Origin: Corynebacterium cystitidis
GTDB taxonomy: Bacteria > Actinomycetota > Actinomycetes > Mycobacteriales > Mycobacteriaceae
Assembly: GCF_900187295.1 (NCBI RefSeq)
Contig: NZ_LT906473.1
Span: forward strand, 1,922,001 to 1,986,000
DNA length: 64,000 nucleotides
Reading direction: 5' to 3'
The translations under genes were made by a program, and so were the position numbers. The notes beneath the pieces are model-generated. The model saw only the letters and a program-made list of their open reading frames with translations. It ran no database searches and was not told where the DNA came from. Of this stretch, positions 36,656 through 49,247 are shown in pieces (position 1 is the first letter of the stretch; each line of letters starts with the position of its first letter).

Positions 36656-37867
36656 TTAATGCAGAAAATCTCCGTCGAAGTCACCCGGCTTGCGCACCTT
36701 CTCACTGAAGCGCTCTACCACCGAACCGAAAAGTTGCACGCCTACGTCGATGGATCGCTCATCAACAATCAGGTTGCCTTGGTGTAAGTCTTGGCGCTCT
36801 CCCTCGCCCGACCAGCAGCCAAGGCGTGCCATGGAGCCCGGAACGTGTTCCAGGTACCACGAGAAATCTTCGCCACCGGAGGATTGCGGCGCGTCTACCA
36901 CCCCTTGGGGGTCAACAGCGCGTCCGGCATCTGCAAGCAAAGCGGTTGCCACATCGTCGTTAAGCACGGGTGGAACCCCGCGGAAGTGGTCGATTTCGAC
37001 GGTGCAGCCGGTGGGCGCCACGATCGATTCAACCAGTTCACGAAGTAGTGGCTCGGTAGTGCGCCACGTCCCGATGTCCGAGGTGCGCAGCGTACCGCGG
37101 ATCTTGCCGGACTGTGGGATGGCATTCGGCGCGTAGCCTGATTCAACCTGGCCAAATACAAGCACGGTGCCCGTGCGCGGGTCTACGCGGCGTGAGAGCA
37201 GCGCCGGTAGCTGGGTGATCAGCGCGCCGAGTGCGTAGACCACATCCGCGGTCAGGTGCGGGCGCGATGAGTGTCCGCCGGGACCAAACACCTCAATTTC
37301 AACGACATCGGAGGCTGAGGTGATCGCGCCGGTTCGCACACCCACCTTTCCCACGCGCAGTTTCGGTTCAACATGCAGCGCAAAAATTGAGCCTACTTCG
37401 TCGAGTGCGCCCCACTTGATCACGTCCGAAGCTCCCCCAGTCATGATTTCCTCAGCCGGTTGGAAGATCACACGCACCCCGTGAGGCAGGTCGATCGTCG
37501 ATAAGGCGCACGCGAGGGCCAGGGCGACGGTGGTGTGCACGTCATGGCCGCACGCGTGTGAGATGCCGGGGCGTGTCGACGCAAACTCCAGCCCGGTCAC
37601 CTCATGGATGGGAAGCGCATCGATGTCTGCCCGAAACGCCAAGCGATCTGTGCCTTCAGGGCCGATGTCTACATACAGGCCGGTGCCGGGAAACCTTACT
37701 GGGGTCAGTCCGTGTTCCTCCAGCACTGCCGCGATGAAGTCGGTGGTGTCGTGCTCTTGGTTAGACAGTTCGGGGTGGGAGTGGATATGGCGGCGCCAGG
37801 CGATGACGGTGTCACGGTTGGTGTAAAACCAGTCTCTCACGTTCGTTGCGATGCCACTTGAAGCCAC
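36656..37867 (-). CDS. M20-family amidohydrolase
   Basis: A 403-residue metallo-hydrolase of the AbgB/HipO-like M20D group, cleaving N-acyl amino acids or related amides. Motifs are RRHIHSHPELSNQE at the N-terminus, CGHDVHT with Cys/His metal ligands, a lid-domain stretch GPGGHSSRPH, and a late SGGEDFSWY with the last His/Asp region. The GTG at 37867 follows GGGAGTGA. The frame is open much further upstream, but that part overlaps an HTH gene and looks non-coding. Probably one transcript with that regulator. Confidence 0.82.
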   Translation of the reverse strand: MASSGIATNVRDWFYTNRDTVIAWRRHIHSHPELSNQEHDTTDFIAAVLEEHGLTPVRFPGTGLYVDIGPEGTDRLAFRADIDALPIHEVTGLEFASTRPGISHACGHDVHTTVALALACALSTIDLPHGVRVIFQPAEEIMTGGASDVIKWGALDEVGSIFALHVEPKLRVGKVGVRTGAITSASDVVEIEVFGPGGHSSRPHLTADVVYALGALITQLPALLSRRVDPRTGTVLVFGQVESGYAPNAIPQSGKIRGTLRTSDIGTWRTTEPLLRELVESIVAPTGCTVEIDHFRGVPPVLNDDVATALLADAGRAVDPQGVVDAPQSSGGEDFSWYLEHVPGSMARLGCWSGEGERQDLHQGNLIVDERSIDVGVQLFGSVVERFSEKVRKPGDFDGDFLH

Positions 37868-37955
37868 TGGCGTCTCACTCCCTACCGTGTGTGACCACGA
37901 CTGTGTTGGTAAATGGTTATTGGAAGAGAGTGTACAACTAGACCAAGCGGTATGG

Positions 37956-38288
37956 TTAGTCGCCCTCTCCTGCCCATTGGAGATGAGCGCACGCGTCAAG
38001 ATCGTCGGGGCACACTTCCTCAACTTCCCGATCCACGGCGGGTAGCAGCGCCGCAGGCGGAACTTGAAGCCCAAGAGCTAAACGGTAGAGGGTAGAAAGG
38101 GTGGGGTCCGCACTGCGCTGACTGTTGTAGTGATTGCGCTCCAGGTTGGAGATGAGTGTTCGGGACACGCCGGAAAGCTCCGCCAAATGCAGTTGCGTGA
38201 TCCCCCGCCGCTCACGCAACCGCTTTAACCTTTCAGACAGGCTATATCCGTAGCTCGCCCAGTGATGGTCCTGCAAGACGTCCGCCAT
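37956..38288 (-). CDS. XRE-family HTH regulator
   Basis: A 110-residue protein with a helix-turn-helix at about 17-75 (LSERLKRLRERRGITQLHLAELSGVSRTLISNLER), then an acidic tail. It is a small one-domain repressor type. It lies 88 bases upstream of, and in the same direction as, the M20 hydrolase gene, which may be a target. Confidence 0.8.
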   Translation of the reverse strand: MADVLQDHHWASYGYSLSERLKRLRERRGITQLHLAELSGVSRTLISNLERNHYNSQRSADPTLSTLYRLALGLQVPPAALLPAVDREVEEVCPDDLDACAHLQWAGEGD

Positions 38289-38397
38289 CGTGGCCCCCTT
38301 TAATGAGTATTACCTGTGCTCTAGTTGAGCTTTTCCTTAACATAGCATAAGGGGCCGCTAGGGATTTGTCTTCTTTACCTCCGAAACTAAGAAAGAA

Positions 38398-39033
38398 TTA
38401 GAGCTCGATATTGCGCGGACCGTACAGGCGGTCGCCAGCATCGCCCAGGCCAGGAACAATATATGCATCCTCATTCAGGCCCGGGTCGATCACAGCGGTT
38501 ACTAAACGTATCGGTAATCCAGATTCCCTCAGCTTGTCCACTCCCGGTTGTGCAGATACCATGCACACGCACGTAATGTCGTCTGCCCCACGGTCCACCA
38601 GCAGCTGGATCGCGTGGATCAGTGAGCCACCCGTGGCAAGCATCGGATCCACCAGGAATACGGGCTGGCCTGCGAGATCGTCGGGAAGAGCTTCGAGGTA
38701 CGGCACAGGTTCGAGGGTTTTTTCGTCGCGGGCCATGCCGATAAATCCCACCTGGGCATCGGGGATCATGGACAGTGCGGGATCAATCATGCCCAGGCCT
38801 GCGCGGATAATGGGCACGATAATCGGCGGGTTCTTCAGCCGTGTGCCTTCGGCAGTATCGACGGGGGTGACGCAATCAAAGTGTTCCACTTCGAGGTCAC
38901 GCGACGCCTCATAGATGAGCATGCTGCCAAGATCGGCGAGAGCGGAGCGGAATCCGGCATTGTTAGTGCGCTCGTCGCGCATGATGGTGAGCCGGGATGA
39001 AGTGAGCGGGTGATCAACCACAGTAATGTCCAT
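38398..39033 (-). CDS. upp: Uracil phosphoribosyltransferase
   Basis: A 211-residue salvage enzyme converting uracil and PRPP to UMP. The PRPP-binding loop is [14 protein letters not shown] (about 126-139). The C-terminal uracil-binding region contains [15 protein letters not shown]. Full family length. Its ATG at 39033 is divergent from the small gene at 39101. Confidence 0.95.
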   Translation of the reverse strand: MDITVVDHPLTSSRLTIMRDERTNNAGFRSALADLGSMLIYEASRDLEVEHFDCVTPVDTAEGTRLKNPPIIVPIIRAGLGMIDPALSMIPDAQVGFIGMARDEKTLEPVPYLEALPDDLAGQPVFLVDPMLATGGSLIHAIQLLVDRGADDITCVCMVSAQPGVDKLRESGLPIRLVTAVIDPGLNEDAYIVPGLGDAGDRLYGPRNIEL

Positions 39034-39100
39034 GACCCCATGCTAGAACGAATTCCGGATCCGACGGAACCGAAGGCCGGTTTTCACAGTCTAATTGGGT

Positions 39101-39388
39101 ATGACACAAATTGGAGACCACACATTCGAAGTAGATCCCGCCGTTTTACACCCGCTGATCGCCGCCGTGCGCCACGACGCCGCACAACTGACCACGGTTG
39201 GTGAACTCGTGCTGCCCGACATCCGCTTTTGCCGCGCCTTAAGCGCCGCTATATCGCGTTACGACGCCGCGTCCGATGCACTTTTCACTGAGGCCGAGTC
39301 GATTGCCGAATCCACAGAAGTGATGATCGAAGACGCTGTGGCAGTTGATGCGGACACCGCAGCCAGTTTTGAAAGGACTTTGCCATGA
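39101..39388 (+). CDS. Small helical protein, WXG100-like, upstream of NlpC/P60 gene
   Basis: A 95-residue acidic alpha-helical protein with no signal peptide. Size and helical character recall ESX-type partner proteins, but no WxG motif is present. It overlaps the NlpC/P60 gene by ATGA, so the two are co-translated. ATG 39101 is chosen over a TTG two codons earlier. Confidence 0.6.
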   Translation: MTQIGDHTFEVDPAVLHPLIAAVRHDAAQLTTVGELVLPDIRFCRALSAAISRYDAASDALFTEAESIAESTEVMIEDAVAVDADTAASFERTLP

Positions 39389-40278
39389 TTGACCTGGTTA
39401 GTCCTGTTCGAACGATCCTGTCACACATGCCGCAGCATTTCACTGCGCCGCCACCAATTAGCCAGGTTCCTCCATTTAAGGCCGTCGGCACCGTGGCCGA
39501 ACTGACCGATGGCGACCCGTCCGGGTTTTACCGGCGTTTAGGTGAGCTTGCCGACGAAGGTTTCACCATCGAAACCACCACCGCCCAGGCCTTGCTGCTA
39601 ACCGGCGCGTGTGCCATGGATCTGTGGAACCTTGCTCAAGAGTTCATCCGCGAGGCCATGCTTAAAGCGCCGGCGCTGAGCTCACCGGTAGTTGCCCTGC
39701 AATTAGCAATGTATGGCGTGGAGTGTGTCGGGCGAGCCTATGGACGGGTTCAACGGTGGGAGCGAGAACTCGACCCGCTAGCCGAGGTGTTGGAGCAGCG
39801 CGCTGCCATCCCAGTTGAGCAGCACATTAACTCATATTCTCCGGCCCTAGATTCACCGCCTGCCTCCTCTACTGCTCCTGCCGAGTTAGCGTCTGCTGCA
39901 GAGACACACCAGGCACCCGTCGAGTCCGGCGACAATGCGGTGGGCAAAGCTGCCGTTGCCGCCGCCAAAAGTCAGCTGGGCACTCCCTACGTGTGGGGTG
40001 GCAGCCAGCCTGGTGGTTTCGACTGCTCGGGGCTCACGTCGTGGTCATATGCCCAGGCCGGTCTGGAGATTCCCCGCACCGCAGAGAATCAGACTGTGGG
40101 CCAACAGGTGTCTGCCGATCAGCTCCAAGAAGGAGATCTTGTGGTGTGGGATGGCCACGTGGCCATGTATGCGGGCGACGGCCAGATGATTGAAGCTGGC
40201 GACCCAGTGCAGGTGAGTCCCTTGCGTACGGAGAATATCGGGATGCCTTTCAAGGGCTTCTGGCGACCGGCTGCGTAG
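39385..40278 (+). CDS. NlpC/P60 peptidoglycan endopeptidase
   Basis: A 297-residue protein. Residues 1-130 are helical, 130-180 form a Ser/Pro/Ala-rich linker, and 185-297 are the NlpC/P60 domain. The catalytic Cys is in GGFDCSGLTSW and the His in WDGHVAMYAG. LGTPYVWGG is the usual entry motif. These enzymes cut stem peptides of the wall. No classical signal peptide is visible, which is odd for a wall hydrolase; export with the small upstream partner through a type VII-like route is one possibility. Confidence 0.85.
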   Translation: MIDLVSPVRTILSHMPQHFTAPPPISQVPPFKAVGTVAELTDGDPSGFYRRLGELADEGFTIETTTAQALLLTGACAMDLWNLAQEFIREAMLKAPALSSPVVALQLAMYGVECVGRAYGRVQRWERELDPLAEVLEQRAAIPVEQHINSYSPALDSPPASSTAPAELASAAETHQAPVESGDNAVGKAAVAAAKSQLGTPYVWGGSQPGGFDCSGLTSWSYAQAGLEIPRTAENQTVGQQVSADQLQEGDLVVWDGHVAMYAGDGQMIEAGDPVQVSPLRTENIGMPFKGFWRPAA

Positions 40279-40299
40279 CATTCGGTAAAGTCGTTGACT

Positions 40300-41538
40300 A
40301 TGAGCACGCGCGCAATTCTCCCCGTCAAGATTTCACTGACCGAAGGGGACTTTTACACCCTGTGGGCACCGACCTGGAAGGAACATGGTTCTGAATGGCA
40401 GGCCTTTTACGGCGATACCGAGAAGGTCTTGCTATTTAACTCGCCTGAGGAGCTGCTGACGCACCTCGAGATGACTCAATCACATGAGTTGTCGTCCCAC
40501 CCTAAGTGGGCTGAATTCACCGCCATCGGTGATGACCGGGTGGTGCCCGATGAGAAGCAGGAATATGACATCATTGGTGCCCCCAAGTTTCTGGCCGGCC
40601 GCCCAAGCCACGAGCACGTGTCGAAGATCGCCCGAATCTTCCAGCTCACCAACTCTTTGGCCCAGGTGTCTGGTGCTGAGGATGCGGTGATTTTCTTCGC
40701 CTCGCATTCGGTCTTGGGCAACGTGAACCGTGGCTCGGAACACTACACCGGCGAGCAGGGCCTCGGTGAATGGTCGGCGGTGGGTCGCGTCGTGCTAACT
40801 AACTGGGAAAAGGTGCTCGCAAGCATCGACTCCCAGGTTCGCATTGTCAACACTGACGAGCTGGATGCAGCGGCGGTCTCCGCTGCTGCCACGCGCATCA
40901 CGGAGGCATCGTCGGCACGCGAAAAAGCTCGTGAGGAAGCCAAACAGCAGGCTGAAGCCGAACGTGCTGCCACCGACCCGTACGACACCTCGGCGTGGGC
41001 TGCTGCCGGTATCGATCCGGTGAAGATCACCATCCAGGGCAAGAGCGTGTACACACTGCGCACCTACCTTGATGGGGCACCAGTGTTCCTCGGCAAGTAC
41101 GCCGAAATGTACACCTTCCCTACCAACAAGCAACTGCTGCGCTGGATGCTGGACAACGATGATCATGATCTGGCTCGTGTGTCCACCTGGGAGGATTTGG
41201 TGAGTTCGGCGCACGCCGGCGATCTGGTACTGACGGTGCACAAGGACAATGCTTACTCATTCAACGGTATTGCGGCAGATATTCTCAAGGGTATCGATTC
41301 TGTGGATACCACCCAGATGGGCAAGGCTTATGAAGTGATGGCTGATGCCGCGGACTGGGCTGGCGACGATTCCCTGAACTCGTTCCTGCTGGCCAACCCC
41401 CGGATGCAGGACTACTTGGCCTACATGTTGGGTTCAACCGAGGCCGCTGGATACGTGCCGTCCGCCCCGTTCAATGACAAAGCGGAGAATTGGACCCAGC
41501 TGGAAGACATGCTGATTAAGCGCTTCTCTAAGTTCTAA
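40300..41538 (+). CDS. Conserved hypothetical corynebacterial protein
   Basis: A 412-residue soluble protein. Residues 1-200 contain two similar-looking alpha/beta segments (LTEGDFYTLWAPTWKEHG here and VYTLRTYLDGAPVFLGKY near 255), suggesting an internal duplication. A charged Glu/Lys/Ala helix at about 195-225 joins the two halves. No catalytic motif is recognised. It starts 21 bases after the NlpC/P60 stop; ATG 40300 is preferred over TTG 40294. Confidence 0.7.
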   Translation: MSTRAILPVKISLTEGDFYTLWAPTWKEHGSEWQAFYGDTEKVLLFNSPEELLTHLEMTQSHELSSHPKWAEFTAIGDDRVVPDEKQEYDIIGAPKFLAGRPSHEHVSKIARIFQLTNSLAQVSGAEDAVIFFASHSVLGNVNRGSEHYTGEQGLGEWSAVGRVVLTNWEKVLASIDSQVRIVNTDELDAAAVSAAATRITEASSAREKAREEAKQQAEAERAATDPYDTSAWAAAGIDPVKITIQGKSVYTLRTYLDGAPVFLGKYAEMYTFPTNKQLLRWMLDNDDHDLARVSTWEDLVSSAHAGDLVLTVHKDNAYSFNGIAADILKGIDSVDTTQMGKAYEVMADAADWAGDDSLNSFLLANPRMQDYLAYMLGSTEAAGYVPSAPFNDKAENWTQLEDMLIKRFSKF

Positions 41539-41547
41539 ACCAGCACG

Positions 41548-42258
41548 TTACACCACGGTCTCGCCAAACAGCAGGCCGACCAGGAAGGTAAATCCGAGTG
41601 CCAGCGCACCACCGATAACCAGGCGCAACGCGGCTCGGCCTGGCCGTGCTCCACCCAATTTCGCTGAGATCACGCCGGTAGTCGCGAGAGCTAAGAGCGT
41701 GACGACGAAAGCCACGGGCACCCGCCAGTTCTCTGGCGGAAAGAGGATCGCGGCTAGTGGCAGCAGTGCACCCAAGAAGAATGCGACAAATGATGCGATG
41801 GCAGCCGACCATGGGCTGACAATATCGCTGGTGTCTATTCCGTAATGTATATCGAGGTGTGCCTCGAGTGCGTCGTGGGCGGTCACCTCAGTTGCTACTT
41901 GGCGGGCCGTGTCCTCAGAGATCCCTTTTGCCACATATTCCTGCACCAATACTTCGAATTCGCCTTTCGGGTCCTCGTGGTGCAGCTGCTGCTCTTGGAC
42001 GATGATCGCCTCCTCCGTGTCTCGCTGGGAAGAGACAGAAACATATTCACCAAGAGCCATCGAAACCGCACCACCGATGACTGCGGCGATACCTGCGGTG
42101 GCAATAGCCCGGACGTCGGACGTTGCACCGGCGACACCGACGACCACCGCTGCTGTTGAGACGATGCCATCATTGGCCCCCATCACTCCGGCGCGAAGTT
42201 TGTTGAGCTTTTCGTTCAGGCCAGTGTTGGATTGGGAGGGGATTGTTGTTTCGGTCAT
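41548..42258 (-). CDS. VIT1/CCC1-family membrane transporter
   Basis: A 236-residue protein with five predicted helices. The family opening LRAGVMGANDGIVSTAAVVVGVAGA is at residues 21-46, GAVSMALGEYVSVSSQRD near 67-84, and a charged metal-binding loop with Glu/His (about 85-135) follows. Relatives move Fe2+ or Mn2+ out of the cytosol. Which metal applies here is not shown by the sequence. Confidence 0.85.
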   Translation of the reverse strand: MTETTIPSQSNTGLNEKLNKLRAGVMGANDGIVSTAAVVVGVAGATSDVRAIATAGIAAVIGGAVSMALGEYVSVSSQRDTEEAIIVQEQQLHHEDPKGEFEVLVQEYVAKGISEDTARQVATEVTAHDALEAHLDIHYGIDTSDIVSPWSAAIASFVAFFLGALLPLAAILFPPENWRVPVAFVVTLLALATTGVISAKLGGARPGRAALRLVIGGALALGFTFLVGLLFGETVV

Positions 42259-42401
42259 ATCTCAAGATCTACCCATTTGTTGATAGCGCCACAACCAAGG
42301 CAGTGCTAACTAACATGCAGTTCAAAGCCTCTTTTATGCGAGGCTACCCTAAGATATAAGCGCCAAACCGCGATTTTGGTGCCACTAGACCGAGACTTAA
42401 C

Positions 42402-42533
42402 TTGACGCTGATAAAAGCTACTTCGCCCATCGCAAGCGCAGCGCTGAGTACCGCACTGACACCAGCTTTGGTGATTCCAGGCACCGTGGTATTAGCTTTT
42501 GTCGCTGTTACTTCCGGCCGAAAACGGCGATAA
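42402..42533 (+). CDS. Possible small membrane peptide (43 aa)
   Basis: A TTG-initiated frame encoding one hydrophobic helix (ALTPALVIPGTVVLAFVAVTSG) and a basic RKRR end. It lies in an otherwise empty 249-base gap and overlaps the end of the convergent YihY gene. The amino-acid pattern looks like a real single-pass peptide, but no clear Shine-Dalgarno is present. Confidence 0.35.
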   Translation: MTLIKATSPIASAALSTALTPALVIPGTVVLAFVAVTSGRKRR

Positions 42534-43605
42534 GGCCTGCGATCAGGGCACCGACAATGGCACCAATGCCGAAGGAACGGCTGCTGTTGCTGGCGGACTG
42601 CCCACGCCCCGTGCGAAGATCAGAACGCACACGGATCACTGCGGAATCTGGTGCGTGCACGGGCGCATGCTCCATGGCTTCTTCGGTAGTTGCAGTCCAC
42701 GCTGCGACGTACAGCACCACGCGCCAGATCAGGTAGAGCACAATCATCAGTGCGATGATCGGGCCGAATGCTGCACCGGCTGGGTTGGAGGTGGCAGAAG
42801 AGATGATCACAGTAGAAAACTGCTTAATCAGTTCGAAGATGACTGCACCGAGAAAAGCACCCTTGAGAGCAGACTTCCACGGCACGAAGGTGCGGGGTAG
42901 CACCTTTTGGATCCACAGCATCACGAGGAAGTTGGCGAGGATACCCAAAACGATGGCGACACCGAAGATGATCCAGCGTAACCCCGGAATATTGTCGCCC
43001 GGCCAGAAACGGTCGAGAAGGGTCGTCGTGTAGCTCGAGGAACCAACTGCCGTAACAATGAAGGCAAAACCGAGAGAGATGATAAGCCCGATCAGAGCGA
43101 CGAGGTCACGCAGTTTCTTCACGAAGAAGTTGCCACCCTCATTTGCCTCGAGGTTCCACATCGCGCCAACGCCAGCGCGTAGGTGATTCATCCAACCCAG
43201 GCCGGACCACAGGGCGGTGAGTGCACCAATACTTAAAACCGCGCCGCGCGACGCAATTGCTTGGTCAATGATGCCGTTGACCAAGCTGCCGAGTTCGCCG
43301 TCGAGCGAGTCGGTGATTTGATTCTGAATTCTGTCGAGAATGTCGGGGTTGCCCGCTAAAAACAGCGCCAAGGTACCAAAACAGAGCATGGCCAGCGGGA
43401 ATACAGACATCACGGAGAAGTAGGTGATACCGGCCGAGTATTGGTTTCCACCTTCAGCCCCGAACCGGTCCTGCATTCGCATGAGGTGGTCGACAACGGG
43501 GGCCTCATCGCGCACCTTGTCGACGATCCCCTCGTCGTCTTTGTGCACGCGTTCAATTCCGTGATCGTCGGTCTTTCTCTGATTCGGGCTGGTGCGGGTG
43601 GCCAT
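42508..43605 (-). CDS. YihY/BrkB-family membrane protein
   Basis: A 365-residue protein of the YihY/virulence-factor-BrkB family, with about six helices and the signature GGNQYSAGITYFSVMSVFPLAMLCFG near residues 50-75. ALWSGLGWMNHLRAGVGAMW is a second family segment. The cytosolic ends are charged. Its function is debated. ATG 43605 follows GAGGGAGA and is preferred over one four codons upstream. Confidence 0.85.
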   Translation of the reverse strand: MATRTSPNQRKTDDHGIERVHKDDEGIVDKVRDEAPVVDHLMRMQDRFGAEGGNQYSAGITYFSVMSVFPLAMLCFGTLALFLAGNPDILDRIQNQITDSLDGELGSLVNGIIDQAIASRGAVLSIGALTALWSGLGWMNHLRAGVGAMWNLEANEGGNFFVKKLRDLVALIGLIISLGFAFIVTAVGSSSYTTTLLDRFWPGDNIPGLRWIIFGVAIVLGILANFLVMLWIQKVLPRTFVPWKSALKGAFLGAVIFELIKQFSTVIISSATSNPAGAAFGPIIALMIVLYLIWRVVLYVAAWTATTEEAMEHAPVHAPDSAVIRVRSDLRTGRGQSASNSSRSFGIGAIVGALIAGLIAVFGRK

Positions 43606-43769
43606 GGTCTCCCTCAACTTATAAAAATATCGTTACCCACACGATCGTAGACACCTCGCTCACAGTGTGCATGAAGGGGCTATACGAAAGGTGATTAGGC
43701 TAATTCCAACTAGACTCGTGTAATAATTATATTTTTTGCCTTGACTACATATGAAAGGTTGCACGTACC

Positions 43770-43973
43770 ATGTCTTTTGCTGATTCTGTCGCCTTCCTCG
43801 CACAGGAAGCGTCCACGAAGTACCCGAACTACCCGGAGTGGTACTCCAATGGCCTTCCATGGTCGTGGTTCATCTGGATTGTCGCCGTGATCTTCATTGT
43901 TGGTCTGATTTTCACGATCGTGCTTTCGGGGAAGAACAGTCGCCGCACAGGCCGTCGCGAGGGTGGGCTCTAA
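43770..43973 (+). CDS. Small single-pass membrane protein
   Basis: A 67-residue product with an amphipathic, aromatic N-terminal half and one helix (WFIWIVAVIFIVGLIFTIVLS, about 33-53), ending in a basic RRTGRREGG tail. ATG after AAAGG. No family is recognised; the small divergent gene beside YihY looks genuine from its composition and start context. Confidence 0.6.
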   Translation: MSFADSVAFLAQEASTKYPNYPEWYSNGLPWSWFIWIVAVIFIVGLIFTIVLSGKNSRRTGRREGGL

Positions 43974-44012
43974 GACCTTCAGCGTGACGTCGGACCAGAA
44001 GCCCCGGTGCGT

Positions 44013-45029
<1,017 letters not shown>

Positions 45030-45034
45030 CTAGC

Positions 45035-45832
45035 TTAGTTGGCTTCGTCGTCACGCGTGTCCTTGCCTCGGTTCCGCCGCGTCGGCCGCTGCTCTTGGAT
45101 TTTGCGGACTTGCCGGTAGACGCGGCGTGCGCCCGGCATCCGCCGCGCTCGGGAGTAGAGGAAGGTGGACAGCTGATGCTTGGGGTCTAATGCGGCGACT
45201 CTCTCCTCGTCGAATTCGAAGATGGGTAGCGCCCAGTTGTATCTCAAAGAGAGCAGGCGCGCAGCCAGGACAAACACCACGGTTGCCAGGGCTGTGATCC
45301 ACTCAGGGACACCAATCCACAGCAGCAGCATGTACACGGCGGTACCCATCACGGCGACGGAGGCGTAGAGCTCTTTGCGGAACACCAGCGGCACGCGATC
45401 AGAAAGGATGTCGCGCATGATCCCGCCTGATACACCCGTGGTCACAGCGGCGACAGCGGCGATGATGAAACCGTGTCCGAGGTTCAGTGCGACCTGCGTG
45501 CCTAACACAACAAACGCAGCAAGCCCGATCGCGTCCGCAACAAGAAAGAACTTACGAAGCTGGTACATCAACCAGTCGATCTTCACCGTGATCACGGCAG
45601 CCAGAATCACGATAACCAGGTAGATCGGTTGTTCAACCCAGGTCAGCGGGTAGTCGTTGAGCAAGATGTCGCGGATGGTGCCACCACCCAGCGCGGTGAG
45701 TGCACCGAGGGTGATCACGCCGAATAAGTCCATCTTTATCCGTCCCGCTGACACGGCAGCCGTCATCGCTTCGGCAGTGATGCCAATCACGAACAAGATG
45801 GTGAGTAGATTCTGCGCGTCAAATTCCCACAT
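45035..45832 (-). CDS. UPF0126/TRIC-like membrane protein
   Basis: A 265-residue protein with two UPF0126 repeats (GALTALGGGTIRDILL near 43-58 and GVSGGIMRDILSDRVP near 133-148). Each brings three helices, as in prokaryotic TRIC cation channels. A basic tail after residue 210 (RARRMPGARRVYRQVRK) is cytosolic. The ion carried is unknown. Confidence 0.85.
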   Translation of the reverse strand: MWEFDAQNLLTILFVIGITAEAMTAAVSAGRIKMDLFGVITLGALTALGGGTIRDILLNDYPLTWVEQPIYLVIVILAAVITVKIDWLMYQLRKFFLVADAIGLAAFVVLGTQVALNLGHGFIIAAVAAVTTGVSGGIMRDILSDRVPLVFRKELYASVAVMGTAVYMLLLWIGVPEWITALATVVFVLAARLLSLRYNWALPIFEFDEERVAALDPKHQLSTFLYSRARRMPGARRVYRQVRKIQEQRPTRRNRGKDTRDDEAN

Positions 45833-45843
45833 AGTCTCCTACC

Positions 45844-45891
45844 TAATGTCCTACCTGGTGTTCTACCTGGTGTTCTACCCGGTGTTCTAGC
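45844..45891. repeat. Four 12-bp tandem repeats
   Basis: The unit TGGTGTTCTACC occurs four times in a row with small changes, between the TRIC-like start and the xthA stop. It is probably a slippage product and may affect transcription into the TRIC-like gene. Confidence 0.6.
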
Positions 45892-45898
45892 TGGTTGC

Positions 45899-46795
45899 TT
45901 ACTTGTATGTAACCAAAAGTGGCGCGTGGTCGCTCCAGCGCTGCTCAACCGTAGGGGCCTTTTCCACCCACGTTTTTTCGGCACGGTCCAGCATTGCTTG
46001 CGTTGCCGCTTGGTAGTCGATGCGCCAGCCTGCATTGTTGTTGAATGCCTGCCCGCGGTAAGTCCACCAGGTGTATGGGGCGTCATCGGGGTGGAGGCGT
46101 CGTGCAACATCGAACCACTGTGGAGCAGGGTTTGCTTCACGACGAATAGTTGATTGGTACTCCACTGCCCCGAAGTACTCCCCCGCTGTGGGCTTGTCTT
46201 GCGCTTGCTCATCGGGGAAGCAACCGAAGACGGAGTCCATGAATGCGCGCTCATCGGGTAGGACGCCGGATTTCTTTTGGTTGGTTTTGAAGTTCTTCAA
46301 GTCTTGTTCGCGGTGGCAGATGTTCCAATCACCGCCGATCACCATGCTCTGGTGCTGCGTGGCCCACTGGCCAAGCATGGGTTCAAAGTCGTCGAGGAAG
46401 CGGTATTTTTCGTCTTGTTTTTCGGTGCCTTCAGAGCCGGATGGGAGGTAGAGGCTGGCCACCCGCACACCGTCAACGGTGCCGGCTACGAAGCGTCCGG
46501 CGGACAAGAAGTTGCCGAAGCCAATCTCTACGTCCTCGAGGGGCCGGCGGCTTAAGATGCCGACTCCTGCTCGGCCTTTCGCTTCAGCTGGTGCTGCTAT
46601 CAGGTGCCAGCCTTTTTCGATAGCGGGCGCGAGTGCTTTTTCGGCTTGTTCTTCGGTAGCTCGTACTTCCTGCATGAGCACCACGTCTGCCGGGGTCTCT
46701 TCTAACCAAGCCAGCATTCCTGGGTTGGACTCGTTACGCACTTTGGTGGCGGCGCGGATGCCGTTAACGTTCACACTAGCGATGGTCATACTCAT
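45899..46795 (-). CDS. xthA: Exodeoxyribonuclease III / AP endonuclease
   Basis: A 298-residue EEP-fold nuclease for base-excision repair. MTIASVNVNGIRAA opens the fold, VVLMQEVRATEEQ carries the metal-binding Glu, IGGDWNICHRE the Asp/Asn pair, and the terminal RWSDHAPLLVTY the catalytic Asp-His. Slightly longer than E. coli XthA (268). ATG 46795 or the ATG two codons on are equally possible. Confidence 0.92.
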   Translation of the reverse strand: MSMTIASVNVNGIRAATKVRNESNPGMLAWLEETPADVVLMQEVRATEEQAEKALAPAIEKGWHLIAAPAEAKGRAGVGILSRRPLEDVEIGFGNFLSAGRFVAGTVDGVRVASLYLPSGSEGTEKQDEKYRFLDDFEPMLGQWATQHQSMVIGGDWNICHREQDLKNFKTNQKKSGVLPDERAFMDSVFGCFPDEQAQDKPTAGEYFGAVEYQSTIRREANPAPQWFDVARRLHPDDAPYTWWTYRGQAFNNNAGWRIDYQAATQAMLDRAEKTWVEKAPTVEQRWSDHAPLLVTYK

Positions 46796-47001
46796 GGCTG
46801 CTTATCCTATCCTGTACACACGACATGGGATCGCACACGCATCACCAGCCAGTCCCCCCTACAACATGTCTGTCTTGTACTCGCTTGTACTCGAAGTGGA
46901 ATCCTACGGTTCGGCTCCCGTGCTCTTTGGTATGCCGGGGGTGATTCGCTCACAGGGCAGGCTGGAAGAAGGTAGTCTGGTTGGTCGAAGAAAACTCATA
47001 G

Positions 47002-49194
<2,193 letters not shown>

Positions 49195-49247
49195 TACTTC
49201 TCGCGCACTAGCTTAAAACGCCCGATTAAACCACTACGCTGGTGCGT

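Noticed and set aside
37868..38074. N-terminal extension of the M20 hydrolase
   Set aside because: The open frame overlaps the XRE regulator gene, has atypical composition, and begins before a well-placed Shine-Dalgarno and GTG at 37867.
42259..42401. tRNA or other structured RNA in the gap before the YihY gene
   Set aside because: No cloverleaf, T-loop motif or conserved RNA signature could be found there, and none was seen anywhere else in the window.
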